This document shows, piece by piece, positions 6,773 to 15,112 of a stretch of 32,014 nucleotides of DNA. The translations under genes and the position numbers were made by a program. The notes under the pieces were generated by a model. That model was not told where the DNA came from and did no database searches. It saw only the letters and a program-made list of their open reading frames with translations. Positions within the stretch are counted from its first letter, which is position 1, and each line of letters starts with the position of its first letter. This stretch comes from Rhodocyclaceae bacterium (GTDB lineage Bacteria > Pseudomonadota > Gammaproteobacteria > Burkholderiales > Rhodocyclaceae). Location of the stretch: positions 1 to 32,014 of the forward strand of contig VIKE01000087.1 of the NCBI GenBank assembly GCA_008080565.1, in the 5' to 3' direction.

Positions 6773-7966
6773 TCACCCCGGTTTTCGGCGCCAGGCCAGC
6801 AGCAGCAAGGTGAGCAGACAGAAAACCGCCCCTGCATAGAAGGTGAAAGCGGCGCCAAAGACATCCCACAGAAAACCGGCGCAGATACTGGCCAGCAACA
6901 TGGCGACGCCGCTGAGCAGGTTGAAGAATCCGAAAGCCGTGCCGCGCAAATCGGCCGGTGCCGTATCGGCCACCATCGTCGCCAGCAGCCCCTGTGTCAT
7001 GCCCAGATGCACGCCCCACAACGCCACGCCGCCGAGCACGGCCGCCCAGTGCGCGCTGCTCGCCAGCACCAGATCGGCGGCGATCAGCACAAGCAGCCCA
7101 ATCGCCAGCAACCGGGTGTGGCTGACCCGATCCGACAGCTTGCCGAACGGATAGGCCGACAGCGAATAAACGACATTCATGGCGACCATGACCAGCGGAA
7201 TCAGTGCCAGCGCCATGCCGCCCTGCTCCGCCCGCAGCACCAGAAACGCCTCGCTGAAGCGGGCCAGGGTAAACAGCCCGCCGACCGCCACCACCCACCA
7301 GTACGGCGAACCGAGCCGGCGCAGATTGGCCCGCGTGACCGGATTGCGCCGCACCGTTTGCGCCGGCCGATCCGGCTCATGTACGCCGAAGACCAGCACG
7401 GCGACGGCAAGCAAGCCGGGAATGACCGCCACCCAGAAAACGGCGCGAAAATCATCGTGCCACAGCAACATCAACCCGACGGCGAGCAACGGCCCGACAA
7501 AGGCGCCGACCGTATCGAGTGACTGACGCAAACCGAATGCCGCCCCGCGCAATTCCGGCGGCGCGATGTCGGCGACCAGCGCATCGCGCGGCGCCCCACG
7601 AATCCCCTTGCCAATCCGATCGGCCAGGCGGGCAGCGAAGACCAGGCCGGTGCTCGAAGCCAGCGCAAACACCGGCTTGCTCAGCGCCCCCAGCGCATAG
7701 CCGAACACCGCCAGCCCCTTGCGCCTGCCCAGGTAATCGCTGAGCGCCCCGGAAAAAACCTTGACGATCAGCGCCGTCGCCTCGGCCAACCCTTCGATGA
7801 CGCCGACCACCAGCGCGCTCGCGCCCAGTGTGCCGACCATGAACAGCGGCAGCAGGCTGTGGATCATCTCGGACGAAATATCCATGAGCAGGCTGACGAA
7901 ACCCAGCATCCAGATGCCGCGCGGCATCTGGGTCGGGATTGGCAGACTGCACTTGAGATCGCTCAT
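6773..7966 (-). CDS. MFS transporter, substrate unknown
   Basis: Major facilitator superfamily membrane protein, 397 aa from the ATG at 7966, with about twelve hydrophobic segments. The N-terminal half has the MFS loop motif SDYLGRRKGLAVFGY after helix 2 and RLADRIGKGIRGAPRDAL further on. The C-terminal half repeats the pattern (FGKLSDRVSHTRLL). An in-frame TTG at 8038 would add 24 residues, but that stretch runs into dispersed repeat C and is not hydrophobic, so the ATG is preferred although its ribosome binding site is weak. It converges with the sensor kinase gene. Nothing in the sequence or neighbourhood identifies a substrate. Confidence 0.85.
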   Translation of the reverse strand: MSDLKCSLPIPTQMPRGIWMLGFVSLLMDISSEMIHSLLPLFMVGTLGASALVVGVIEGLAEATALIVKVFSGALSDYLGRRKGLAVFGYALGALSKPVFALASSTGLVFAARLADRIGKGIRGAPRDALVADIAPPELRGAAFGLRQSLDTVGAFVGPLLAVGLMLLWHDDFRAVFWVAVIPGLLAVAVLVFGVHEPDRPAQTVRRNPVTRANLRRLGSPYWWVVAVGGLFTLARFSEAFLVLRAEQGGMALALIPLVMVAMNVVYSLSAYPFGKLSDRVSHTRLLAIGLLVLIAADLVLASSAHWAAVLGGVALWGVHLGMTQGLLATMVADTAPADLRGTAFGFFNLLSGVAMLLASICAGFLWDVFGAAFTFYAGAVFCLLTLLLLAWRRKPG

Positions 7967-8324
7967 GGCTGCGGTGGCGTCGACGGGAGATGGAAATGCC
8001 AGCTTAAGCGAAGCCCTGCCTGGCGACCACCCTTTCAATTTTGGGCAAAATTTCCGGTTGACCGTAGCACTCGACTTCGGGGCATTTAAAAGATGAAAGG
8101 CCGTGGTTTCTATTGATTATTTTCAAACAAACCGTGCTCAACCCTGTGTTTTCCTGGTTCCTGTTTTCTATTCACATCCCGTTTACGTATGGAGGCCAGG
8201 GAAAATACCAATGAGGGAAACCCGGATTGACTGTCTGGTCTACATGGACAAAATCGGAGCCTGCCTGCGCAATGGCGCATGGCTTGGAGGGGTTCGGGTG
8301 CAGCAGCCAACCGATGGAGAAATA
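7967..8324. other. 358-bp intergenic region between divergent MFS and binding-protein genes
   Basis: Holds dispersed repeat C (8032-8070). A possible sigma-70 promoter for the downstream gene is TTGACT (about 8227) with CAAAAT sixteen bases later. A small hairpin TGCGC-AATG-GCGCA follows near 8265-8280. The frame of the downstream gene stays open through much of this region, but no signal peptide or ribosome binding site supports an earlier start. Confidence 0.4.
8032..8070 (+). repeat. Dispersed repeat copy C
   Basis: Reads CTTTCAATTTTGGGCAAAAT followed by TTCCGGTTGACCGTAGCAC. Best match to copy A in nrtB and close to copy G. Confidence 0.75.
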
Positions 8325-9548
8325 ATGCAAAAATTCATAAACTTGTATGCAATTTTGGCGATCGCCTTGTGGTCAGTGGGTGGTCCGCTATGGGCCGAGC
8401 CGCAAAGTATCAAGATTGGCGTGGTCGGCCCACTCAGCGCAAAGTCGTCGGAGGACATGGGGCTGAGCATAGTCGGTGGGGCCAAAGTGTTTCTTTCGGA
8501 CATCAACACGACGGGCGGGATCATGGGGCGGCCGATCGAACTGGTCATCCGTGACGACCAGGCCAAGCCGGAGGTCGGTGTAGCCATTGCCCGGGAACTG
8601 GTGGAAAAGGAAAAGGTGGTCGCCGTCGTCGGCTTCGCCAATACCGGGGTCGCCTTGCCGTCGTCCAAGGTGCTGCAGGAGGCGAGAATTCCGCTGATCG
8701 TGAGCGGCGCGACCGGCGCCACAATCACCCGGTCGTTCATGCCGCCAGCCTATCCGGTCAGCTACGTGTTCCGTACCTCGGCCAGCGACGAACTGCAGCC
8801 GGTCGTCATCCTCGACGATGTGATCGACCGGCGAAAACTGGGCCGGATCGCGCTACTGCACGACGAATCACCCTATGGCCAGTTCGGTCGGCAAAGCGTG
8901 CTGGCCGAACTTGAACGGCGCAAGCTCAAGCCGGTTACCGTCGCGAGCTTCAAGGTCGGCGAGACGGATATGAGAGCGCAACTGCAGCAGGTCAAGGAGA
9001 GTGGCGCCGACGTCATCGTCATGTATTGCCTGGGGGCCGATGCTGCGACGCTGATCAAGAGTGCCGAGAAAGTGAACCTGAAATTGCCGATGGTCGGCCC
9101 CTGGACCTTGTCCCAAAAAACGTTTATCGACCAAGCAGGAAAGAGCGCCGAAGGGGCGCGGACATCGGTGACTTTCATCGAGAGCGAACTGAGTTCGATC
9201 AAGAGCCAGTTCTCTCTCAATTACCGCAAGATCAACAAAGTCAGCCGAATTCCGTCGGCGGTGGCCGCGGCCCAGACCTACGATGCGCTGCGCCTGATCT
9301 CGCTGGCCATCTTCCAGGCCAACTCGACGGAAGGGCCGCAGATTCAGGCAGCTCTCGAAAATTTGCAGTACCAGACCTCCTCGACAGTCGTCTCGCGCTA
9401 CGCCAGGCCTTTCACCAAAACCGACCACGAGGCGGTCGCCGGGAACATGGTCATCATGGGTGAAATTCGCAATGGGCAGGTCGTCTACGCCTATAAGGAA
9501 GACGCCAGCAGCTCGGTGATAATGCGGACGAAAGCCCATGCTAGATAA
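8325..9548 (+). CDS. ABC-type branched-chain amino acid-like substrate-binding protein (LivK family)
   Basis: Periplasmic binding protein of the Peripla_BP_6 (LivJ/LivK-like) family, 407 aa. The start at 8325 follows GGAGA at good distance and opens on a Sec signal peptide (MQKFINLYAILAIALWSVGGPLWA). The mature part begins with the family pattern IKIGVVGPLSAKSSEDMGLSIVGGAKVFLSDIN and continues with a typical GGIMGRPIELVIRDDQAKPEV. No permease or ATPase gene is adjacent, so it is an orphan that may feed a transporter encoded elsewhere or act as a sensor input. The ligand cannot be told; this family binds amino acids, amides, urea and aromatic acids. The 104 bp downstream show no gene. Confidence 0.87.
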   Translation: MQKFINLYAILAIALWSVGGPLWAEPQSIKIGVVGPLSAKSSEDMGLSIVGGAKVFLSDINTTGGIMGRPIELVIRDDQAKPEVGVAIARELVEKEKVVAVVGFANTGVALPSSKVLQEARIPLIVSGATGATITRSFMPPAYPVSYVFRTSASDELQPVVILDDVIDRRKLGRIALLHDESPYGQFGRQSVLAELERRKLKPVTVASFKVGETDMRAQLQQVKESGADVIVMYCLGADAATLIKSAEKVNLKLPMVGPWTLSQKTFIDQAGKSAEGARTSVTFIESELSSIKSQFSLNYRKINKVSRIPSAVAAAQTYDALRLISLAIFQANSTEGPQIQAALENLQYQTSSTVVSRYARPFTKTDHEAVAGNMVIMGEIRNGQVVYAYKEDASSSVIMRTKAHAR

Positions 9549-9652
9549 GGTGTAATTCCGGGTCACACAGGAACAGGGCGCAGTTTTCAGTATTTTTTGC
9601 CATATGCCCGACATACCCGCTCTATGAGAACCGGTGAGCCCCTGCCCGCCGA

Positions 9653-10369
9653 CTAGCGCATCAATATGAGCAATAAAATGAGGTTGACCGCGAGCGATAG
9701 CGCTGCCAAAACTTTCCAGAATTGCAGCGGATTGCGCACGATCAGGGGCTGCCGGCTCGGTGCCGCGATCGGCCGGGTGGCACCGCGTTCGAGCGCCAGG
9801 ACGAATTCCTCGGCGGTTTCGAAGCGATCTTTTGCTTCGCGCGCCACGGCCTTGAGCAGGATGTTTTCGAGCCAGCCGGGAATTTCCGGGCGCCAGCGGG
9901 TCGGTCGGGCCGGCTCGCCAAATTTTGGCGTCTGGAAGGGTTCGATTTCGCCGTAGGGATATTTGCGCGTCAGCAAGTGGTAGAGCGTCACGCCGGCGGC
10001 GTAGAGGTCGTAACCGGGCTGCGGTTCGGAACTGTCGAACAGCTCCGGCGCCATATAGGACGGCGTGCCGGCCTGACCGATCGGGTCGTCGGCCTTGCGT
10101 TCGGCCAGGCTGATGGCGACGCCCAGATCAAGGACGCGCAGCACGCCATCCTGGCCGAGGTGAATGTTGTCGGTCTTGATGTCGCGATGCACGATGTCGA
10201 GCCGGTGCAAGGCACCAATCGCCCTGAGCAGGGCAATGCCGAGCCGGACGACCTCGCCGGCCGGAAAATGCTGGCCGGCATCGAGCCGCGCCTGCAGCGT
10301 CGCTCCGGCGTGCCAGGTCATCAGGTAGTAGAGGGGAAGAAGGGCGAGACGACGCGTTTGGCCCGCCAT
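9653..10369 (-). CDS. C-terminal part of a PP2C-Ser/Thr kinase fusion (separated by frameshift)
   Basis: Carries the kinase C-lobe: the catalytic loop HRDIKTDNIHL, LDLG in place of DFG, MAPELF in place of the usual APE, and a C-terminal transmembrane helix (WKVLAALSLAVNLILLLILM). The ATP-binding lysine and phosphatase domain lie in the other reading frame upstream (10321-11337), and the two frames overlap by 49 bases. Compared with the intact paralogue at 15590-17317, about eleven residues are missing between the EEW motif and the YY-LMTWHAGATL strand at the junction. That fits a deletion of 3n+1 bases (about 34). The piece alone lacks the N-lobe and should not be an active kinase. It is a remnant of one gene, or a sequencing or assembly deletion. 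Confidence 0.75.
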   Translation of the reverse strand: MAGQTRRLALLPLYYLMTWHAGATLQARLDAGQHFPAGEVVRLGIALLRAIGALHRLDIVHRDIKTDNIHLGQDGVLRVLDLGVAISLAERKADDPIGQAGTPSYMAPELFDSSEPQPGYDLYAAGVTLYHLLTRKYPYGEIEPFQTPKFGEPARPTRWRPEIPGWLENILLKAVAREAKDRFETAEEFVLALERGATRPIAAPSRQPLIVRNPLQFWKVLAALSLAVNLILLLILMR

Positions 10370-11337
10370 TCCTCCATGAGCAGGGCGGCGATGGCGCCCT
10401 GGTCGCCCTCCATCGCCGGTTGCAGGGTTTTGAGCACCAGCTGCTGGCTATTGCGCGGGTTGCGCACGCGATAGAGCAGCGTTTCGCGCGAATCGTGCAG
10501 CACCTCTTCGACAATCAGGCCGTCGAGTTCATGCCCTACTTTGAGGCGGTGCGGCAGAGGCAGGCTGGCCGCGCTTTCCAGACTGTCGCGCAGGCTGGCC
10601 GGCGGCAGGCCGAGCACGTCGACGACCACCGCCGTCGCATTGTCGTGGCCGCCCTGAGCCAGCGCCAGGCTGGTCAGCGCGGCGGCGGCGGCCTGCGGAT
10701 CGGGATGATCGAGCAGCACCTCGGCCATCAGCGCATCGGGCAGGATGCCCCAGACGCCGTCGGAGACGAGCAGAAAACGGTCATTGACCGCCAATTCGCC
10801 ATCGGCAAAATCAAGCAGGACGCGCGGGTCGAGGCCGATGGCGCGCGACAGCACGTTGTTGAGTTCAGGATGTTCCCAGGTGTGATCGACCGTCATTTGC
10901 TGCAGACGGCCTTCCTGCTGACGGTAGATGCGGCTGTCGCCGATATGCGCCGTGTAGAAGCGGCGGCCGCGCAAAACCAGCACCGACAGCGTCGTCGCCA
11001 TGCCCGATAGTTCGGCGTTGCGGCTGCCCTCGGCGATGACCCAGCGGTTGAGCGCCGTCGTCACCGTTTCGATGGCACGGGGCACACCCCAGGTGTCGGG
11101 CGTCGCGAAATAATCGGAGAGCAGGCCGCGCACCGTGTATTCGGAGGCTTCGCGACCGCCCAGGTGACCGCCGATGCCGTCGGCGACGGCGGCGATGACG
11201 CCCTTGTTTTCGAGCTCCTGCCCTTCCGGCGTGGCGACGCCGCAAAAGTCCTCGTTCCGCTCGCGCGGCCCGGTCAGCGAGGCGTGACCGATGGCCAGTT
11301 GCAAACCGCTTTTCGCAGGATTATTCATGCCCGTCAT
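10321..11337 (-). CDS. PP2C phosphatase domain plus kinase N-lobe of a frameshifted PP2C-kinase fusion
   Basis: 338-aa frame. Residues about 12-240 form a PPM/PP2C Ser/Thr phosphatase with its metal-binding aspartates: RNEDFCGVA, AVADGIGGH, HIGDSRIYR, LVSDGVWGI and GHDNATAV. Residues about 255-330 begin a protein kinase (LYRVRN, then QLVLKTLQ with the ATP-binding lysine, then LLMEEWRAKRVVSPFFP) and stop abruptly. The rest continues in another frame at 9653-10369. The phosphatase part could still be made and active. The ATG at 11337 follows AGGTGG at good distance. It lies 33 bp after the P-box protein gene, third in a narK operon. Related phosphatase-kinase fusions accompany nitrate assimilation genes in Pseudomonas; their targets are not established. 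Confidence 0.85.
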   Translation of the reverse strand: MTGMNNPAKSGLQLAIGHASLTGPRERNEDFCGVATPEGQELENKGVIAAVADGIGGHLGGREASEYTVRGLLSDYFATPDTWGVPRAIETVTTALNRWVIAEGSRNAELSGMATTLSVLVLRGRRFYTAHIGDSRIYRQQEGRLQQMTVDHTWEHPELNNVLSRAIGLDPRVLLDFADGELAVNDRFLLVSDGVWGILPDALMAEVLLDHPDPQAAAAALTSLALAQGGHDNATAVVVDVLGLPPASLRDSLESAASLPLPHRLKVGHELDGLIVEEVLHDSRETLLYRVRNPRNSQQLVLKTLQPAMEGDQGAIAALLMEEWRAKRVVSPFFPSTT

Positions 11338-11370
11338 GTTACGCCACCTGTAGCCAGCCCCCAGCGGGCA

Positions 11371-12171
11371 TCAGCCACGCACCAGGCTCTCGTAGCGGCC
11401 GGTCAGACTGTCCATGATTTCGAGAATCCGCTCGCTGGTCGTCGCCACATTGCGGGCAGCGATTTCCCGGACCGCTTCCCGACCATTCAGCGCCTGTTCG
11501 AAAAAGAGCCACTGGGTGTTGGCCAGTTCCAGTTCAGTGCGAATGGCCGCATTGTTCTGCGGCGCCGCATTCAGCTCGGCCAGCGCCACGACGAATTCGC
11601 GCCGCGCCGTGTCGCGCTCGGCGCGCAGACCGTTGGAATCTAGGCCGGACTGTTCGAACAGGAAACACTTGGCCATGCGCTGCGACAGCATGCGTTGGCG
11701 CCCGGAAATATTGACCAGGTGACCGGCGCTGTTGGCCGCGTATTTTTCGTAGAGGACGGTCAAGGCATGGGCGGCGCGCAGGGTATTTTCCGACTCGGCC
11801 AGCACCAGCCGGGCATTTTCCGGCGAACGCGGTCGGGACAACACTTCGCGATAGAGCCGCCAGGCGGTATCCAGCCCGACCAGCGCGGCCTGGATTCCCT
11901 CCGTCGGCGCCAGCGTCTTGAGCTCGGTCAGCTGCGCGTCGAACAGGCGACGCGAGCTATCGAGCAGGGGCCCCGCACGTTCCGGCATCACCCCGGCCGC
12001 TTGCATCGCGTAGGCCTTGGCCATGCGCTGCGACAACATGCGCTGGCGACCGGCCTTGTTGATCGCGGCGCCAACGCCCAATCCGCCGGTCGGCCTGGCC
12101 TCGTTCAGGGCAAATACCGGGGAAGCCAGCAGCCCGCCGGCGGCGCAGATCAGAAACGTTCTTCTCTTCAT
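11371..12171 (-). CDS. Secreted PilJ/NarX-type sensor-domain protein with two P-box-like motifs
   Basis: 266 aa from the ATG at 12171 (an in-frame TTG at 12189 is less likely). The N-terminus MKRRTFLICAAGGLLASPVFA is a Sec or Tat signal; no other membrane segment is present, so it should be periplasmic. Two repeats of a PilJ N-terminal (PF13675-like) helix follow: AAINKAGRQRMLSQRMAKAY and NISGRQRMLSQRMAKCF. Both resemble the nitrate-binding P-box of NarX (INLAG-x2-RMQSYR), including two arginines five residues apart. In NarX that element binds nitrate at a dimer interface. Here two copies in one chain, and position 18 bp after narK, suggest a soluble nitrate or nitrite binding protein. That function is inference; a chemotaxis-type sensor fragment is the alternative. 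Confidence 0.8.
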   Translation of the reverse strand: MKRRTFLICAAGGLLASPVFALNEARPTGGLGVGAAINKAGRQRMLSQRMAKAYAMQAAGVMPERAGPLLDSSRRLFDAQLTELKTLAPTEGIQAALVGLDTAWRLYREVLSRPRSPENARLVLAESENTLRAAHALTVLYEKYAANSAGHLVNISGRQRMLSQRMAKCFLFEQSGLDSNGLRAERDTARREFVVALAELNAAPQNNAAIRTELELANTQWLFFEQALNGREAVREIAARNVATTSERILEIMDSLTGRYESLVRG

Positions 12172-12189
12172 GGCTGAGGTCGGCAGCAA

Positions 12190-13404
12190 TCAGATCTTGG
12201 CTGCGGTCAGGTGGCTGGCGCCCCAGGTCGTCCGCCAGCGGGTCTTGACGCTGGTCAGGCCGACCAGCGCGAAGACGGCCAGGGCGGCAAAAATGAGGAA
12301 GCCGGCCTGGTAAGTCCCGGTCAGTTGCTTCGAGTAGCCCAGGCTGGAGGCCAGGTAGAAGCCGCCGACACCACCGGCCATGCCGACCAGCCCGGTCATC
12401 ACGCCGATTTCCTTGCGGAAGCGCTGTGGCACGAGCTGGAACACGGCGCCATTGCCCATGCCGAGGGCGAGCATGGCGCCGACGAAGGCGGCCAGCGCCA
12501 TCCACGCTTCGGGCAGGCCGAAGCTGACGATGGCCAGGAAGATGGCGGCGAAGACATACATCACCGACAGCGATTTGACGCCGCCGATGCGGTCAGCCAC
12601 GTTGCCGCCAATCGGCCGCACCAGCGAACCGGCAAAAACGCAACCGGCGGTGAAGAAGCCGGCCATCTTCGGATCAAGACCGTACTGGGTGTTGAAGTAG
12701 ATGACCAGCGACGAGGCCAGGCCGACGAAGCCGCCGAAGGTGACTGAATAGAAGAACATGAACCACCAGGCATCCTTGTCCTTGAGGACCTTGAGGTATT
12801 CGGCGAAAGTCTTGGGCGGCGGCGCATCCGGCGCATCCTTGGCCATGAAGACGAAGACGATCAGGACAAGCACGAGCGGAATGAGCACGATGCCGAAAAC
12901 GTTGGTCCACCCGAAAGCAGCCGCCAGTCCGGGGGCGAACAGCGCCGCCAGCGCCGTGCCCGAGTTGCCGGCCCCGGCAATGCCCATCGCCGTGCCTTGA
13001 TGCTCGGCCGGATACCAGCGCGAGGCAAGCGGCAAGGCGGCGGCGAAGGAAGCGCCGGCGACGCCAAGAAAGAGGCCGAGGATCAGCACTTCGGCGTAGG
13101 AATGCACGCCGACCTGCCAGGCGTAGGTCATGGCGGCGATCACGATGACCTGCCCGATGATCGCTGCCTTCTTGGGCGACAGGCGATCAACCAGAATGCC
13201 CATGATGATGCGCAACAGCGCCCCGGCCAGCACTGGGGTGGCGACCATCATGCCCTTTTCCGCATGGCTCAAACCGAGATCCTTGGCAATGCCGACGCCG
13301 AGCGGGCCGAGGATGACCCAGACCATGAAGGCAAGGTCGAAGTAGAGGAACGCAGCGAGCAGCGTCGGCGTGTGGCCGGCCTGCAGGAATGATTTCTTGT
13401 CCAT
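12190..13404 (-). CDS. narK: Nitrate/nitrite transporter NarK (MFS)
   Basis: Nitrate/nitrite porter of the major facilitator superfamily, 404 aa with twelve hydrophobic segments. Both nitrate signature motifs are present: GIAGAGNSGTALAALFAP in helix 5 and ALGMGNGAVFQLVP in helix 11. Near assimilatory genes it probably imports nitrate, adding to NrtABC. The ATG at 13404 sits at the edge of dispersed repeat D and has only GGAAAA about twelve bases upstream, a weak ribosome binding site. The upstream region has a sigma-54 promoter, an NtrC-like site and a tandem-hairpin leader, matching the nrtA and nirB control regions. The P-box protein and a PP2C-kinase follow closely and likely form one operon. 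Confidence 0.93.
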   Translation of the reverse strand: MDKKSFLQAGHTPTLLAAFLYFDLAFMVWVILGPLGVGIAKDLGLSHAEKGMMVATPVLAGALLRIIMGILVDRLSPKKAAIIGQVIVIAAMTYAWQVGVHSYAEVLILGLFLGVAGASFAAALPLASRWYPAEHQGTAMGIAGAGNSGTALAALFAPGLAAAFGWTNVFGIVLIPLVLVLIVFVFMAKDAPDAPPPKTFAEYLKVLKDKDAWWFMFFYSVTFGGFVGLASSLVIYFNTQYGLDPKMAGFFTAGCVFAGSLVRPIGGNVADRIGGVKSLSVMYVFAAIFLAIVSFGLPEAWMALAAFVGAMLALGMGNGAVFQLVPQRFRKEIGVMTGLVGMAGGVGGFYLASSLGYSKQLTGTYQAGFLIFAALAVFALVGLTSVKTRWRTTWGASHLTAAKI

Positions 13405-13434
13405 TTTGGATAATTTTCCGGGTTGACCGTGGGA
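13402..13434 (+). repeat. Dispersed repeat copy D (overlaps narK start)
   Basis: Reads CATTTTGGATAATTTTCCGG followed by GTTGACCGTGGGA. Its 5' end contains the complement of the narK start codon. The 3' part forms the hairpin GACCGT-GGGA-ACGGTC with adjacent bases. Confidence 0.65.
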
Positions 13435-13468
13435 ACGGTCGTTGAGGGAGGATGGCTTGCTTCAGCGC

Positions 13469-13504
13469 ATGGCGTCATCGCCATCAGCCCACCCTCGTTG
13501 GCGG
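13469..13504 (-). promoter_or_regulatory. Candidate ANTAR (NasT) target: tandem hexaloop hairpins in narK leader
   Basis: P1 is CCGCC-AACGAG-GGTGG (13504-13489): a 5-bp stem and a six-base loop with A1 and G4. After four bases comes P2, ATGGC-GATGAC-GCCAT (13484-13469): a 5-bp perfect stem whose six-base loop has G rather than A at position 1 and G at position 4. The same two hairpins with compensatory differences occur in the nirB leader. No U-run terminator was seen after P2. Confidence 0.65.
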
Positions 13505-13527
13505 AAAATCGCTGTGATGGTCTTGCT

Positions 13528-13545
13528 TCGCAAGCTGCGTGCCAA
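13528..13545 (-). promoter_or_regulatory. Sigma-54 promoter of narK
   Basis: Minus strand TTGGCACGCAGCTTGCGA is a full match to the -24/-12 consensus. Predicted start near 13518, leader about 114 nt. Confidence 0.85.
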
Positions 13546-13598
13546 GGCAATAAACCACTGATTTATTGAGGGCATGGACAAAACAGTGCAGGACACCC

Positions 13599-13613
13599 GC
13601 ACCAAAATAGCGC
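13599..13613. promoter_or_regulatory. NtrC-like site upstream of narK
   Basis: GCACC-AAAAT-AGCGC matches GCACY-N5-RGTGC with one mismatch, about 55-70 bp upstream of the sigma-54 element. Confidence 0.45.
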
Positions 13614-13651
13614 GCGCATTTCCATTGCGGTGCAGCATTTCCTACCTGTGC

Positions 13652-13698
13652 CATTTTATTTTTGGCCGTTGTTTGCGTTTTACCCCGTTGACCATGGG
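13652..13698 (+). repeat. Dispersed repeat copy E (diverged)
   Basis: Reads CATTTTATTTTTGGCCG then TTGTTTGCGTTTTACCCCG, then TTGACCATGGG. It is longer in the middle and more diverged than the other copies. Confidence 0.55.
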
Positions 13699-13798
13699 CG
13701 TCGCATCCCCGGTTACGTAACCATCCGCCTCTGGCGGTCTCGCAGTTCGATGCTCCTGCCGCGTCGAAACAACCCGGCTGTACTCAAATTTCTCCGGC

Positions 13799-14896
13799 TC
13801 AGACCAGAACGGAGTGAACCGGCCGCCGCATGGACAAGGGCATGCCCGGACCGCGGCCGAAGCGCACGACCAGATCAGGTCGCCGGTCGCCCAGACCGAT
13901 GGCCGTGGCGAACTGCGGCCGCAGCGCGGTGACCTCGACCGGTTGGTTGAGGAACGCATTGCGAATGCCCAGCGCCGTCGCCTGCAAGGCGAAGCGCTCA
14001 TAGCAGCGGCCGGTTTCCACCCAATGCGCCTTGTCGCTGGCCTCCGAAACGAACACGGCGATGCCGGCCGAATTGCGAATTTGCCGGGCATAGCGCTCGT
14101 TTTCGGATTTTGCCGTGAAGAACAGCTCCATCATCGGGCTGCCCAACCAGCGCGGCACGGCCGGGTTGCCCGTGGCGCCGGCGAACAGGCCATCGCCAGT
14201 CCGAATCGCTTCGTCATGGCTGAAGCGAATCCACATTTTCAATTCCTCGACGAAGGCCGGATCATCTATTTGCGCCGTGTTGCCAGAAACCACGTAGTCG
14301 AGAACCGTCTCCATCGCCGACCGCTCAGTCAGCAACAGTAGGCGCACCCCATTGCCGCTGCCGGCTTGTTCAAGCAAGCGAAGCTCCGCGCTGGACAGCG
14401 GCCGGCCATCGTAGTCACCACGCGTGCACTGCCGCTCGGCAATCGCCTGAAACAGCGGCGAGGCATGGGCCTTGGTCGCCTCCAGTCGCACAACAACCTC
14501 ACCATCCCCGGCCGGATCGAAGCTGGTGCCGGCCTGCAGCCCGTTGGCCAGGGCAGCGTGCGCCAGATTTTCGGTAGCGCAGCCCAGCGAGACAAACAGG
14601 TGATGGTCATCCGGATCGACCGCCGGGCAGCGCCGCGAAAAATCCGGCGCGATGGTGATCAAGCCATCCTGAACCCGAAACTTCCAGCACTGCGTGTTAT
14701 GGCTCGATGGTGCCAGCGTGGCTTGGCGCACCAGTTCACCAAGCAGCAGCGCGTGGTCGCTGGCGCCCACCGCCACCGGGCGACGAAGGCGGCGAGCCGC
14801 AGCCTCAACCGGCGAGTCCGTCGAACAGCCCACCAGCAATGGCCCCGCAACCGCCAACGCACCCGCGCCCACGACAAACTGTCTGCGTCTCAACAT
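13799..14896 (-). CDS. Exported Acg-family nitroreductase-like protein
   Basis: FMN-binding nitroreductase-fold protein of the Acg type, 365 aa. The N-terminus MLRRRQFVVGAGALAVAGPLLVGCS combines a twin-arginine motif with a lipobox ending in Cys24, so it is probably a Tat-exported lipoprotein. The fold starts at about residue 48 with ELVRQATLAPSSHNTQCWKF, the family FMN-site pattern. Later regions include WVETGRCYERFALQATALGIRNAFLNQP, typical of the second half of Acg proteins. Acg proteins of actinobacteria are thought to bind FMN without proven catalysis; the substrate here is unknown. The ATG at 14896 has GGGG about nine bases upstream. It lies between narK and the nir cluster but has its own flanking gaps, so a role in nitrogen metabolism is only positional inference. 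Confidence 0.8.
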   Translation of the reverse strand: MLRRRQFVVGAGALAVAGPLLVGCSTDSPVEAAARRLRRPVAVGASDHALLLGELVRQATLAPSSHNTQCWKFRVQDGLITIAPDFSRRCPAVDPDDHHLFVSLGCATENLAHAALANGLQAGTSFDPAGDGEVVVRLEATKAHASPLFQAIAERQCTRGDYDGRPLSSAELRLLEQAGSGNGVRLLLLTERSAMETVLDYVVSGNTAQIDDPAFVEELKMWIRFSHDEAIRTGDGLFAGATGNPAVPRWLGSPMMELFFTAKSENERYARQIRNSAGIAVFVSEASDKAHWVETGRCYERFALQATALGIRNAFLNQPVEVTALRPQFATAIGLGDRRPDLVVRFGRGPGMPLSMRRPVHSVLV

Positions 14897-14990
14897 GGCA
14901 TGCCCCGCTCAGTATGAATAAACCGCGAATACCACCAACATATTCTCTACCAATTATCGGCTCTGTTCGATAGCGAACGCAGGAAGAGGG

Positions 14991-15027
14991 CATTTCATTT
15001 TCAGGGCTTTTTTCGGGTCGACCGCAG
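14991..15027 (+). repeat. Dispersed repeat copy F
   Basis: Reads CATTTCATTTTCAGGGC then TTTTTTCGGGTCGACCGCAG. It lies in the 216-bp gap between the small unknown gene and the nitroreductase-like gene. Confidence 0.7.
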
Positions 15028-15112
15028 AAGAGGCGCAGCAAGACTGCTTTGACACCCAAAATATCGGGGTTGTCCCTGATTACGCGCTGACTAAGCCGTG
15101 AGCCAGGGCCCC

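Larger units (their letters stand above)
13405..13798. other. 394-bp control region upstream of narK
   Basis: No gene seen. It holds repeat D, the narK leader hairpins, a sigma-54 promoter, an NtrC-like site and repeat E. The far end borders the stop of the nitroreductase-like gene at 13799. Confidence 0.8.

Noticed and set aside
6351..7298. 315-aa minus-strand frame spanning the kinase 3' end and MFS gene
   Set aside because: Out of frame with the MFS gene and crosses a gene boundary and a repeat; not coding-like.
7967..8038. TTG start extending the MFS protein by 24 residues
   Set aside because: The start falls in repeat copy C and the added stretch is not membrane-like.
10321..10369. Programmed ribosomal frameshift joining the two PP2C-kinase frames
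   Set aside because: About eleven conserved-region residues are missing at the junction, which a frameshift would not cause; deletion fits better.
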